From the NCBI GenBank assembly GCA_947381965.1, contig CANCXX010000039.1, forward strand, positions 1-46,045: a stretch of DNA of 46,045 nucleotides, in the 5' to 3' direction. Below the pieces are notes generated by a model. That model did not search any database. It saw only the letters and a list, made by a program, of their open reading frames with translations, and was not told where the DNA came from. The position numbers and the translations under genes are program-made. This DNA is from an uncultured bacterium. Lineage in GTDB: Bacteria > Bacillota > Clostridia > Lachnospirales > Lachnospiraceae. Below are positions 23,874 through 32,520 of this stretch, in pieces (positions within the stretch are counted from its first letter, which is position 1; the number at the start of each line of letters is the position of its first letter).

Positions 23874-24278
23874 CTATCTTTCATCCAGCACAATTGTGAT
23901 ATGGCTCATTCTCTTTTCAATCCTGTAAGCCCTTCCCTGTGCCCTTGGTCTTACTCTTTTCATTGTAGGTCCTTTATTTGCATAACATTCCGCAATATAA
24001 AGATGATCCGGATTCGGATACTTTGCAGGGTCCTGGCTATGCAGATATTCTGCATTTGCACGTGCAGACTCCAGCAGCTTCTTGATAATACTGGAAGCAT
24101 ATCTGGGGTTGTATTCCAAGATACCCAGAGCTGTTTCCACATCTTTGCCTCTGATAGCGTCTAATACGAAACACGCCTTCTGAACTGACACTCTTGCGTA
24201 AGACAACTTAGCGGAAGGTCTTGTATCTTTCTGCGCATTTCTTTCTCTCTTGATTTGGGATCTATGTCCTTTTGCCAT
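23874..24278 (-). CDS. rplV: Large ribosomal subunit protein L22
   Basis: 134 aa. Lines the exit tunnel with L4; its loop is a macrolide-resistance site. ARVSVQKACFVLDAIRGKDV, SSIIKKLLESARANAEYLHS and the loop RVRPRAQGRAYRIEKRMSHI look wild type. The N-terminal about 20 basic residues (KGHRSQIKRERNAQKDTRPS) are a modest extension. Confidence 0.97.
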   Translation of the reverse strand: MAKGHRSQIKRERNAQKDTRPSAKLSYARVSVQKACFVLDAIRGKDVETALGILEYNPRYASSIIKKLLESARANAEYLHSQDPAKYPNPDHLYIAECYANKGPTMKRVRPRAQGRAYRIEKRMSHITIVLDER

Positions 24279-24290
24279 AATAAAAACCTC

Positions 24291-24572
24291 CTATCTTACT
24301 TTAGACTTCTTTTCGTCTTTTCCGTGTCCTCTATAGGTTCTGGTCGCAACAAATTCACCCAGCTTATGTCCTACCATATCTTCTGTCACATACACAGGCA
24401 CATGTTTTCTTCCATCATGTACTGCAAATGTATGCCCTACAAAAGAAGGGAAGATTGTAGAACGGCGGGACCAGGTCTTGATAACCTGCTTCTGTCCTGC
24501 TGCATTCATTGCATCCACTTTTTTAAGCAGACTCGCATCTGCGAAAGGTCCTTTTTTTAGTGATCTAGCCAT
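24291..24572 (-). CDS. rpsS: Small ribosomal subunit protein S19
   Basis: 93 aa, full length. 30S head protein forming a complex with S13. [40 protein letters not shown] and [20 protein letters not shown] are diagnostic. Confidence 0.98.
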   Translation of the reverse strand: MARSLKKGPFADASLLKKVDAMNAAGQKQVIKTWSRRSTIFPSFVGHTFAVHDGRKHVPVYVTEDMVGHKLGEFVATRTYRGHGKDEKKSKVR

Positions 24573-24590
24573 TTTCTTCTCTCCTCCTTA

Positions 24591-25433
24591 TTATTTGATG
24601 GCCCTGCCGTCTCTTCTTCTTACAATCAGTTTGTCAGAAGCTTTTTTCTTCCTGCGGGTCTTAAGACCAAGAGCAGGCTTGCCCCAAGGTGTTGAAGGAC
24701 CTGGACGTCCGATACCGGTTTTACCTTCACCACCGCCGTGAGGATGGTCGTTGGGGTTCATAACGGAACCGCGGACCGTAGGACGGATTCCCATGTGGCG
24801 CTTACGTCCCGCTTTACCAATCTTAATCAGGTTGTGATCTCCATTGCCTACAACGCCCACCGTTGCACGACAGACAATCGGCACCATTCTCATTTCACCG
24901 GAAGGAAGACGGAGAGTTGCATACTTTCCTTCCTTCGCCATCAGCTGCGCGCTGTTTCCGGCAGAACGTACCATCTGGCCGCCCTTTCCGGGATATAACT
25001 CAATATTATGCACCTGTGCACCTACCGGGATTGCAGATAAGGGAAGGCAGTTGCCGACTCTTACTTCCGCTTCCGGACCGTTCATAACTTTCATTCCGTC
25101 TGTCAGGCCCGCCGGTGCAAGGATATACGACTTTTCACCATCCGCATAGCAGATAAGCGCAATGTTCGCGGAGCGGTTGGGATCATATTCAATTCCAATT
25201 ACAGTAGCAGGAATCCCATCTTTGTTTCTCTTAAAATCAATTATTCTGTATTTTCTCTTGGCGCCGCCTCCCCGGTGTCTGACAGTTATCTTTCCCTGAT
25301 TGTTACGGCCGGAATGTTTCTTTAAAGGTTTGCAAAGAGACTTCTCAGGCGTCTTCTTTGTTATTTCCGCAAAATCGGAACCGGTCATATTTCTTCTGGA
25401 AGGTGTATATGGGTTATATGTTTTTATTCCCAT
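24591..25433 (-). CDS. rplB: Large ribosomal subunit protein L2
   Basis: 280 aa, full length. Required for subunit joining and peptidyl transferase activity. [40 protein letters not shown], and the C-terminal [20 protein letters not shown] with the conserved His. The start is set by AAAGGAG 8 nt upstream of MGIKTY rather than the upstream ATG. Confidence 0.98.
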   Translation of the reverse strand: MGIKTYNPYTPSRRNMTGSDFAEITKKTPEKSLCKPLKKHSGRNNQGKITVRHRGGGAKRKYRIIDFKRNKDGIPATVIGIEYDPNRSANIALICYADGEKSYILAPAGLTDGMKVMNGPEAEVRVGNCLPLSAIPVGAQVHNIELYPGKGGQMVRSAGNSAQLMAKEGKYATLRLPSGEMRMVPIVCRATVGVVGNGDHNLIKIGKAGRKRHMGIRPTVRGSVMNPNDHPHGGGEGKTGIGRPGPSTPWGKPALGLKTRRKKKASDKLIVRRRDGRAIK

Positions 25434-25498
25434 GAAATTTTCTCCTTTCAAGCTTCATTTCATATCGCACTTTTCTTGTGCATAAGCATTTTCCCTGT

Positions 25499-25562
25499 CC
25501 GGCCAGGGTCTTTACCCCGCCGCGGTTTTGCAGGCTGCATATCCCTTCTGCCGTCTGGCCGG
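25499..25562 (-). other. Inverted repeat in the rplW-rplB spacer
   Basis: CCGGCCAG (25499-25506) is the exact inverse of 25555-25562, enclosing 48 nt, in a 166-nt spacer that is GC-rich compared with other gaps in the operon. A short GCAC/GTGC stem lies nearer rplB. No gene in the spacer. A structured RNA is possible. Confidence 0.4.
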
Positions 25563-25599
25563 GGCTTTCCTTTACCGTCCCGTCCAGACGTGGGAACTC

Positions 25600-25899
25600 T
25601 TAAAGACCTGCAAAAATTTCAATTTCCTTGCTGTCCTGCGTAAGCCATACTATCGCTTTCTTTTTCTTTGACGTTTTGCCCACTGTTGTGCCGCGTCTTT
25701 TTTTCTTTACAGGCATATTGATTGTGTTTACCTTTGCAACCTTTGTGCCTTCAAACATCTTTTCAACGGCTTCCTTAATCATTGTCTTGTTAGCTTCCGG
25801 GTGAACCAGAAATGTATATTTCTTTTCGCTCATGCCTGCCATACTTTTTTCTGTAATGACCGGTTTAAGGATTACGTCATAATATAATACCGCTGCCAT
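25600..25899 (-). CDS. rplW: Large ribosomal subunit protein L23
   Basis: 99 aa, full length. Tunnel-exit protein that docks trigger factor and [43 protein letters not shown], and [20 protein letters not shown]. The ATG overlaps the rplD stop by one base. Confidence 0.97.
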   Translation of the reverse strand: MAAVLYYDVILKPVITEKSMAGMSEKKYTFLVHPEANKTMIKEAVEKMFEGTKVAKVNTINMPVKKKRRGTTVGKTSKKKKAIVWLTQDSKEIEIFAGL

Positions 25900-26519
25900 T
25901 ATGCAAACACCTCCTCAATTCTGGCTACTGCATCTTTAGTAAGAACCAGTGTATCACCTTTAAGGATATCATAAACATTAATCATATCAGCCCGTGTGGT
26001 TGCAATATCCGGCAGGTTCCTTGCGGACATGGTAACTTTTTCGTCAATGTCGCCTGTTACCACCAGTGCCTTGCTTACCTTTAAGTTGTCCATAACAGCC
26101 TTAAACTTCTTTGTCTTGATTTCGTCCATTTTCAGTTCGTCCAAAACAATCAGTTTGCTGTTTAAAACTCTGCTGCTAAGCGCAGACTTAAGAGCTGCTC
26201 TTTTTTCTTTTTTATTTAACTTAAATGAATAATCTCTCGGTACGGGAGCAAATACCACGCCGCCGCCTTTCCACTGAGGCGCTCTGGTTGAACCCTGCCT
26301 TGCATGTCCGGTTCCCTTCTGCCTCCAAGGTTTTCTTCCGCCGCCGGAAACCTCAGAACGTGTTCTTGCTTTTTGTGTTCCCTGACGTTTATTTGCAAGA
26401 TGCTGCACAACTGCCATGTGTACCAGGTGTTCATTTACCTCAACACCAAACACCGCATCGTTTAATTCTATTGTGCCGACTTCATTGCCTTCCATATTAT
26501 AAACAGATACGTTTGCCAT
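25899..26519 (-). CDS. rplD: Large ribosomal subunit protein L4
   Basis: 206 aa, full length. Tunnel-lining protein; in some bacteria represses the S10 operon. [20 protein letters not shown], the tunnel loop [20 protein letters not shown] (macrolide site, apparently wild type), [20 protein letters not shown]. Stop overlaps the rplW start. Confidence 0.98.
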   Translation of the reverse strand: MANVSVYNMEGNEVGTIELNDAVFGVEVNEHLVHMAVVQHLANKRQGTQKARTRSEVSGGGRKPWRQKGTGHARQGSTRAPQWKGGGVVFAPVPRDYSFKLNKKEKRAALKSALSSRVLNSKLIVLDELKMDEIKTKKFKAVMDNLKVSKALVVTGDIDEKVTMSARNLPDIATTRADMINVYDILKGDTLVLTKDAVARIEEVFA

Positions 26520-26546
26520 CTGAATGGTCCTCCTTTCATCTATCGC

Positions 26547-27230
26547 TTATGCGTCCGCCTTCACAGCTTCTTTGATTGTAACCAGCGCTTTTTTGGGGCC
26601 CGGAACGGAACCTTTAATCAGCAGCAGATTTTTCTCTTCATCTACTCTTACTACTTCAAGGTTCTGCACAGTAACCTTTACGCAGCCCATATGTCCCGGC
26701 ATTCCTTTTCCCTTAAATACACGGCTGGGTGAAGAGCAGGCGCCATTGGAACCCTGATGGCGGTGAAATTTGGAACCATGTGTCATAGGACCTCTGTGCT
26801 GTCCATGTCTCTTGATTGCGCCCTGGAATCCCTTACCTTTGGAAATGGCAGAGGCATCAATTACATCCCCGGCAGCAAACACACCAACTTTAATTTCACT
26901 TCCAAGCGTATATTCTTCTGCATTATCAAATTTAAACTCTCTTACGAACCTTTTACACGGCACGCCTGCCTTTTCAAAGTGTCCTTTCATAGCCTTGTTA
27001 ACGCCATGTCTGCGGAACACTTCCTTTTTCCCGCTTTTGTCTTTGTTGCTGACTCTTTCTTTCTTGTCGACAAAGCCAACCTGTACAGCGCTGTAACCGT
27101 CATTCTCCACAGTCTTAATCTGTGTTACCACACAGGGTCCGGCCTGAAGCACAGTTACAGGAACCAGCGTTCCGTCTTCGCTAAAAATTTGTGTCATTCC
27201 GACTTTGGTAGCCAAAATAGCTTTTTTCAT
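26547..27230 (-). CDS. rplC: Large ribosomal subunit protein L3
   Basis: 227 aa. Early assembly initiator reaching the peptidyl transferase centre. [60 protein letters not shown] are diagnostic. Slightly longer than the E. coli protein, with a Lys-rich tail. Confidence 0.97.
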   Translation of the reverse strand: MKKAILATKVGMTQIFSEDGTLVPVTVLQAGPCVVTQIKTVENDGYSAVQVGFVDKKERVSNKDKSGKKEVFRRHGVNKAMKGHFEKAGVPCKRFVREFKFDNAEEYTLGSEIKVGVFAAGDVIDASAISKGKGFQGAIKRHGQHRGPMTHGSKFHRHQGSNGACSSPSRVFKGKGMPGHMGCVKVTVQNLEVVRVDEEKNLLLIKGSVPGPKKALVTIKEAVKADA

Positions 27231-27256
27231 TTTTTACCTCCATTAATTCTACAGCG

Positions 27257-27326
27257 GGCCCATATCGGGCCATTCTAGTGCACGGGGTTACTGCCCTTTG
27301 TCTGCCATAAAAGCTTCCGGCAGACA
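27257..27326 (-). other. Two hairpins in the rpsJ-rplC spacer
   Basis: On the - strand TGTCTGCC...GGCAGACA (8 bp, 27326-27299) and GGCCC-GATAT-GGGCC (5 bp, 27271-27257), in a 111-nt spacer. Neither is followed by a U-run. They may stabilise or separate the rpsJ part of the message. Confidence 0.45.
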
Positions 27327-27341
27327 GCTTGCAGACACACA

Positions 27342-27659
27342 TTATTTTGTTTTCATCTTGATATCAATGTATACGCCTGCAGGCATCTCCAGTCTCTGCA
27401 GCGCATCTACCGTCTTGGGGGTAGGTGTAATGATATCAATCAGTCTCTTGTGTGTTCTCTGCTCGAACTGTTCACGGGAGTCTTTATACTTGTGTACCGC
27501 CCTTAAGATGGTGATAACTTCCTTCTTTGTGGGAAGGGGTACCGGTCCGCTCACCTGTGATCCGTTCTTTTTAACTGTTTCAATAATTTTTTTGGCAGAT
27601 GCATCAACCAGCTGATGATCATAAGCCTTGAGTGTGATTCTCATTACTTGACTTGCCAT
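27342..27659 (-). CDS. rpsJ: Small ribosomal subunit protein S10
   Basis: 105 aa, full length. 30S head protein and NusE partner of NusB in antitermination. [39 protein letters not shown] and [28 protein letters not shown] lies 11 nt before the ATG, slightly far. First gene of the S10-spc-alpha run. No str operon (rpsL, fusA, tuf) precedes it: a symporter gene does. Confidence 0.98.
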   Translation of the reverse strand: MASQVMRITLKAYDHQLVDASAKKIIETVKKNGSQVSGPVPLPTKKEVITILRAVHKYKDSREQFEQRTHKRLIDIITPTPKTVDALQRLEMPAGVYIDIKMKTK

Positions 27660-27988
27660 AAAAAAAGCCGCCTCCTTTTCGCACTTTATTAAAATGAAAT
27701 AAGTACGACAAGTGGTGACTGTACACTCTCCCGTGCGTGTCCTGCCTGCTTACAGACTTAAGTGTGGATTTCCACACTTCCTGTCAGGCACGGTTAACGC
27801 CCGTTTTCTGTCATCAGCATCTTTATCCTGTCGGATATCTGCCTTGCAGAGTATGTTTGTACAGTGACTTGCCGTCAGGTTCTTAGGTACGGATTTCTCC
27901 GTTCCTCTTGACATTCGCTCCACGGAAAACCTGCCCTGCCTTTCGGAAGTGCAGCAACCTCACGCTTCTTTGCTATCATGCCACAACA
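27660..27988 (-). promoter_or_regulatory. Structured leader of the S10 operon
   Basis: About 330 nt without a gene. On the - strand AAGTGTGGA-AA-TCCACACTT (9 bp, 27779-27760) lies inside a longer pairing of GTGCCTGACAG with downstream CAG..CAGG..CACG. Upstream, AGG-ACGGA-GAAA-TCCGT-CCT forms another hairpin (about 27886-27906). The length and folding suggest feedback control of the whole operon, as known for S10 leaders in other bacteria, but no known class is recognised here. Confidence 0.5.
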
Positions 27989-27994
27989 ATTTGT

Positions 27995-28023
27995 AGTATA
28001 CATGATGATTTCCAATCATGCAA
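27995..28023 (-). promoter_or_regulatory. Promoter of the S10-spc-alpha operon
   Basis: TTGCAT (28023-28018), 17-nt spacer, TATACT (28000-27995), preceded on the same strand by an A/T-rich stretch (28025-28070) that could be an UP element. The only strong promoter found for the 17-kb run. Confidence 0.8.
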
Positions 28024-28093
28024 GTATTTTTTTATAAAATTATTTAAAAAATATTTATTTTCTGTTTTCCAGCAAAATCCGACAAAACAGCAC

Positions 28094-28127
28094 CGGACAT
28101 GCTATATTTCATGTCCGTGTATTTTTG
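28094..28127. terminator. Terminator after the symporter gene
   Basis: CGGACATG-CTATATTT-CATGTCCG, an 8-bp stem, with TGTATTTTTG on the + side and GTGCTGTTTTG on the - side. Placed 17 nt beyond the symporter stop and before the S10 promoter, so it would insulate the two. Confidence 0.65.
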
Positions 28128-28134
28128 CCTTTGA

Positions 28135-29685
28135 CTATCCTCTGTTCCTTTCAGGCCTCTTCCTGTTCACATCGTCAAAAGCCTCCCTCATCTCTTCTCC
28201 CGGCGCAGGTGTGACAAGGCTTATGGACACAATAAATAAAAGGCTTACAGCAAATCCCACCGCCAAAGAATAGAGTCCCGTAATGCTTCCTAAAGTCTCT
28301 CCCTGCACCAAAGGAATATAATCCCACACAATAACTGTAAGAGCGCCGCTTACAATTCCGGCAACCGCCCCCTGGAAGTTGGTGCGTTTCCAATACAGAG
28401 AAAGAAGTACTGTGGGCCCAAAAGCGGCTCCAAGTCCCGCCCAGGCATTGGATACCAGCCCCATAATGGAACTGTTGGGATTTAAGGCGATGAGATAAGC
28501 AATTACAGCAATCACCAGCACAGTAATACGGCTGATTTTAAATACGGTTCTGTCGGAAGCGTCTTTTTTGATAATACCTTTTACAATATCTTCCGCCACA
28601 CTGGAAGCGCTCACAAGAAGCTGGGAGTCTGCAGTGGACATAATTGCCGCCAGTATCCCGCACAGAAAAATTCCCGCCACAATCGGCATTTTTACATCTT
28701 CCGTAAATAACCGGACAATCATATTGATAAACACTTTTTCCTCTTCTCCTCCTGAAAGCACTTCCGGATACAGATAGGCTCTGCCTGCCACTCCGATTAC
28801 ACAGGCAAGAATCAGAGAGAGAAACACCCATATAATGGCAATGCTTTTGGACTTATTTAATTCCTTTTCATTTTTAACCGCCATAAAACGGACAAGAATA
28901 TGAGGCATCCCGCAGTATCCAAGTCCCCAGGCAAGCCCGGAAATAATATCTACCGGGCGATACGGCTGCCCGCCATTTGAAAAAAGACTTAAGTATGCGG
29001 CGGACCCTCCTGCCACACCGCTCCCTTCCAGATTGGAAATCACATTTCCCGCTCCCGTAACGCCAAGCGCCGCAATAGGCACCACAAGGAGCGCCACAAG
29101 CATTAATGTTCCCTGTATAAAATCTGTGGTGCAGACCGCCAGAAATCCGCCCATAAAAGTATACGCTAAAATGACTACCGCCCCAATCGTAAGGGCAATG
29201 GTGTAATCCACATGGAAAACAGAGTTAAATAACTTTCCTCCTGCTGCCAAAGCTGATGCGGTATACACCAGAAAAAATATAACAATGGTAACAGAAGAAA
29301 TAAAAAGCAAAACTCTCTTTTTATCATGAAACCTGTTTTCAAAATAGGTGGGAAGGGTCAGGGAATTATTAGCCCGGATTGTATATCTGCGAAGCCTTCC
29401 TGAAATAAACAGCCAGTTTAACACTGTTCCTATAAAAAGGCCAATTGCAATCCATGCCTGTCCTGTCCCCAGCGCATAAACAGAACCGGGCAGCCCCATT
29501 AAAAGCCATCCGCTCATATCAGAGGCCTGTGCCGACAGCGCCGCCACCCATCCCCCAAGCTTTCTTCCTCCCAAAAAATAATCTTCCGTACTGTTATTCT
29601 TTTTGCTGTACAGTACCCCTACCAGAATCATAAGCAGCAAATACAATACAAACGCCACCACAATCCAGACAATTGAATGATTCAT
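28135..29685 (-). CDS. putP: Sodium:solute symporter, PutP (proline) type
   Basis: 516 aa, about 12-13 membrane helices. Predicted Na+/proline importer. DYFLGGRKLGGWVAALSAQA, SDMSGWLLMGLPG and the Na+-site stretch AAIMSTADSQLLVSASSVAE match PutP. The ATG of MNHSIVW is chosen over an upstream TTG because GGAGG lies 7 nt before it. Its promoter overlaps a 19-bp palindrome. Substrate by family resemblance; related carriers take other solutes (pantothenate, sugars), but PutP-type motifs fit best. Confidence 0.85.
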   Translation of the reverse strand: MNHSIVWIVVAFVLYLLLMILVGVLYSKKNNSTEDYFLGGRKLGGWVAALSAQASDMSGWLLMGLPGSVYALGTGQAWIAIGLFIGTVLNWLFISGRLRRYTIRANNSLTLPTYFENRFHDKKRVLLFISSVTIVIFFLVYTASALAAGGKLFNSVFHVDYTIALTIGAVVILAYTFMGGFLAVCTTDFIQGTLMLVALLVVPIAALGVTGAGNVISNLEGSGVAGGSAAYLSLFSNGGQPYRPVDIISGLAWGLGYCGMPHILVRFMAVKNEKELNKSKSIAIIWVFLSLILACVIGVAGRAYLYPEVLSGGEEEKVFINMIVRLFTEDVKMPIVAGIFLCGILAAIMSTADSQLLVSASSVAEDIVKGIIKKDASDRTVFKISRITVLVIAVIAYLIALNPNSSIMGLVSNAWAGLGAAFGPTVLLSLYWKRTNFQGAVAGIVSGALTVIVWDYIPLVQGETLGSITGLYSLAVGFAVSLLFIVSISLVTPAPGEEMREAFDDVNRKRPERNRG

Positions 29686-29756
29686 AATTTCTCCTCCCTG
29701 TTCCAATTCCGCTTCCCCCCCCTTCCGGGTGCGGAAGCTGTTTCCAGTTTTGTCTC

Positions 29757-29792
29757 CTCATATACTATATATGAGATGGGACGACCCGTCAA
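29757..29792 (-). promoter_or_regulatory. putP promoter with overlapping palindromic operator
   Basis: TTGACG (29792-29787), 17-nt spacer, TATAGT (29769-29764) on the - strand. CTCATATA-CTA-TATATGAG (29757-29775) is a perfect 8+3+8 dyad covering the -10 box, so a dimeric repressor bound there would block RNA polymerase. No regulator gene is adjacent. Confidence 0.65.
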
Positions 29793-29867
29793 TTAAAATT
29801 TTAGCATAGCACCTCATTAAAGCGTTAAATGGCTACTGTCTGTGGCAGTTCAAAATCTGGTAAATGA

Positions 29868-29897
29868 TTGACACTTTCCCATACTTCAACGTATAAT
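29868..29897 (+). promoter_or_regulatory. Promoter of the DUF1015 gene
   Basis: TTGACA (29868-29873), 18-nt spacer, TATAAT (29892-29897). Transcription would start near 29904, which excludes an upstream ATG at 29900 as the start codon. Confidence 0.8.
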
Positions 29898-29929
29898 TAA
29901 TGGAAAGAAAGACTGAAGGAGGAATCCCT

Positions 29930-31171
29930 ATGCCCCAAATCACACCTTTTCAAAGCATCCGACCGGTACCGGAACTGGCTCCGCGGATAGCCGCCCTGCC
30001 CTATGACGTATTTAACCGGAAGGAAGCGCTTGCGGAAGTTATGAAAGAGCCTCTTTCCTTTTTAAGAATTGACCGGGCAGAAACCCAGTTTCCTGATGAT
30101 GTGGACACCTATGACCCAAAGGTATATGCCAGGGCAAAGGAAACGCTGGACTCACTGATTACTGACGGCACATTTATAATAGAAGAAACTCCCTGCTATT
30201 ACATTTACGAGCTTACCATGAACGGCCGCTCCCAGACTGGTATTGTTGCCTGTTCCTCTATAGACGACTATCTGGGCCAGACTATCAAAAAGCACGAAAA
30301 TACAAGAGAAGAAAAAGAACTGGATCGGATACGCCATGTGGATATTACCAATGCCCATACAGGTCCGATTTTTCTGGTATACCGCTCCGTGGAAGAAATT
30401 AACCGCCTGGTAAACGATGTTAAAGACTTGTCCCCTCTTTATGATTTTACATCTCCCGATGGCATTACCCACCGGGTATGGCGGATTTCAGAAAAAGGAA
30501 CCATTTTACAGCTGGAAAATGCCTTTGGCCAGGTTCCCTGTACCTACATAGCAGACGGTCATCACCGCTGCGCTTCTGCTGTTAAAGTTGGATTAAAAAG
30601 AAGAAAAGAACACCCTGGCTACACAGGCAGAGAGGAATTTAACCGTTTTCTTTCCGTTCTCTTTCCTGATGACCAGCTATATATCATGCCCTATAACCGG
30701 GTAGTAAAAGATTTAAACGGAATGTGCCCGGATTCCTTTTTGAAAGCCGTTGAAGCGGCCGGATTTCTTGTGCAGGAAAAAGGAACTGAAAAGGTATCTC
30801 CTGCCGAAAAGGGCACCTTTGGCATGTACTTATCCGGCTGCTGGTACCATCTTACCGCCCAAAGCTTTCTGCGCTCCTCCCATCCTGTAACCGGACTGGA
30901 TGTATCCATTTTACAGGAAAACCTGCTTGGTCCTGTTTTAAATATCAAAGACCCAAGAACCGATAAACGCATTGATTTTGTGGGAGGCATCCGTGGACTG
31001 GAAGAACTGGAACGGCGGGTTTCCAAAGATATGACTGTGGCTTTTTCCATGTATGCCACTTCTATTTCCGAGCTGCTAACAGTGGCAGACGCAGGCCTTC
31101 TGATGCCGCCTAAGTCCACCTGGTTTGAGCCAAAGCTGCGAAGCGGCCTGTTTATCCATCAGCTGTCATAA
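29930..31171 (+). CDS. DUF1015 family protein
   Basis: 413 aa, full length. Family pattern: MPQITPFQSIRPVPE and ALPYDVFNRKEA at the N-terminus, KKHENTREEKELDRIRHVDI in the middle, and IADGHHRCASAV at 207-218. The DGHHR motif resembles that of ParB/sulfiredoxin-fold enzymes, which include free serine kinases; a serine-kinase-like activity is an inference. In Clostridia this family is often near serA/serC, but not here. Start set by AAGGAGG 7 nt upstream. Single-gene unit between its own promoter and an inverted repeat. Confidence 0.75.
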   Translation: MPQITPFQSIRPVPELAPRIAALPYDVFNRKEALAEVMKEPLSFLRIDRAETQFPDDVDTYDPKVYARAKETLDSLITDGTFIIEETPCYYIYELTMNGRSQTGIVACSSIDDYLGQTIKKHENTREEKELDRIRHVDITNAHTGPIFLVYRSVEEINRLVNDVKDLSPLYDFTSPDGITHRVWRISEKGTILQLENAFGQVPCTYIADGHHRCASAVKVGLKRRKEHPGYTGREEFNRFLSVLFPDDQLYIMPYNRVVKDLNGMCPDSFLKAVEAAGFLVQEKGTEKVSPAEKGTFGMYLSGCWYHLTAQSFLRSSHPVTGLDVSILQENLLGPVLNIKDPRTDKRIDFVGGIRGLEELERRVSKDMTVAFSMYATSISELLTVADAGLLMPPKSTWFEPKLRSGLFIHQLS

Positions 31172-31202
31172 GCACACAGAAACTTAAAAATATTGGGTTA
31201 TT

Positions 31203-31247
31203 CCCTGCCTTTAGAGCGTGCTTGAAAAATGCTCTAAACAGGCAGGG
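31203..31247. repeat. Long inverted repeat in the convergent gap
   Basis: CCCTGCC-TTTAGAGC pairs with GCTCTAAA-CA-GGCAGGG with a 2-nt bulge, 13-nt loop. It lies between the converging DUF1015 and AlgX-like genes. No U-run on either side, so termination is possible but not clear. Confidence 0.5.
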
Positions 31248-31311
31248 AGTCAAACTCATTGCTCGCTGAAATAAATCAGATTAGTGGAGCTTTTAATTTG
31301 TGCACTTCCAT

Positions 31312-32460
31312 CTACCCCAAGTTCATCCTGTCCGCAAGTTTGGCAATACCTCCAACAGAACTGTCCACACTTTCCAACACCACAATATCAGGCTGGTATT
31401 CCTCTACAATTTTATATATATTGGGTATATTCAACCAGTCAATGCTTAACGTATAAGAGAAGCTTTCCGCAATATCGTCTTTTAAAAACATCCGTATAAA
31501 GCTGTCTCCCAGCATAAGTATTTTCAAATCATTTACGCAGTTTTTATTTTCATACACATGGGTATGCTCTTTGTATTCCAGCCAGCTCCACCTGTCAGAA
31601 ACACTTTCTGTAATCTCAACAGCTTCCGGCTCCTTTATCTGATACTTTGGACACTTTTCCAGACAGGGATAAGCAAAACCGTAAATCTCTGTTCCCCGTT
31701 CCTCCTCATAAATCTGATAATCTTCCTCTTCCAGTACCGGAACCTGCCCAAAGTCCCTGCATATTTCCCGCATCAGCAGCCGGTACCCCAGATAGGCCCC
31801 TTTTTCATTCCAGTGGGTTAAGTCCACATACTGGAAATAAATATTTTCGTCCTCCGCCCTTTTCATCAGCTCCATTTTACAGTCCACAAGGCGCACATCT
31901 GTCTTTTGCCGTATGGCGTCCATCACCTGTTCCGTTCTGGACTTTCCGCCGCTTTGCAAAATACTTTCCACATACATATCATCATAAATCATTTCCTTAT
32001 TATAACACTGAAAATAGTAAAACCCGATGCCCTTATTCTCCAGATAAGAAGATAGCTCCTGCAGCCTTTGGGCAAATGCTTCCATTTCCGCTTCTGCCAT
32101 CAGGTTCATATGCTGGTACTCTTCGATCTGCTCCTCTCTGTTGGCAAAAAGCCACCCCTCTTTTCCCTCCATAGTATCTGTCTTTACGATACGCCGGAAC
32201 AGGGAATACTGTACCGCCGCATTTAGCTGCGTAAGAAGGGTCCGGCCTTTCAGATTATCACTCAGCCAGTTTTCAAATTGGGAAGTATATTCTGTATTTA
32301 TTGTATTTCCTTCCCCCAGCAAGGACGGGTATCCCGCAAGGGTCCGGTTTTCCATTTCCGAGATACGCCCCTGGGGAAGTCTGTGCGCAAACACATAGGG
32401 CAAAGTAATTGTCAATAAAAATATCACTATAAACACCAGATTCAATTTTCGTTTTCCCAT
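31312..32460 (-). CDS. AlgX/AlgJ-like SGNH-fold protein, partner of the MBOAT acyltransferase
   Basis: 382 aa. One N-terminal membrane helix (about 8-28), then an extracytoplasmic domain. Hallmarks of the AlgX/AlgJ/DHHW group: NRTLAGYPSL near the N-terminus, a WLFANREEQIEEYQ block, DLTHWNEKGAYLGYR holding the Asp-x-x-His catalytic pair, and LMLGDSFIRMF with the nucleophile Ser. These proteins complete O-acetylation of exported polysaccharides with an AlgI-type MBOAT protein, which is encoded 60 nt upstream. The start was chosen from GGGAGG 7 nt before MGKRKLN. Target polymer unknown. Confidence 0.8.
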   Translation of the reverse strand: MGKRKLNLVFIVIFLLTITLPYVFAHRLPQGRISEMENRTLAGYPSLLGEGNTINTEYTSQFENWLSDNLKGRTLLTQLNAAVQYSLFRRIVKTDTMEGKEGWLFANREEQIEEYQHMNLMAEAEMEAFAQRLQELSSYLENKGIGFYYFQCYNKEMIYDDMYVESILQSGGKSRTEQVMDAIRQKTDVRLVDCKMELMKRAEDENIYFQYVDLTHWNEKGAYLGYRLLMREICRDFGQVPVLEEEDYQIYEEERGTEIYGFAYPCLEKCPKYQIKEPEAVEITESVSDRWSWLEYKEHTHVYENKNCVNDLKILMLGDSFIRMFLKDDIAESFSYTLSIDWLNIPNIYKIVEEYQPDIVVLESVDSSVGGIAKLADRMNLG

Positions 32461-32520
32461 GATTAACCCTCCCATGTCCCAGACCATTGTCCGGGAAACC
32501 GCCTCATCCTGAGAGTCCCT

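Noticed and set aside
28175-28831. Alternative leftward frames inside putP
   Set aside because: Wrong frame relative to a complete symporter; no membrane-protein pattern of their own.
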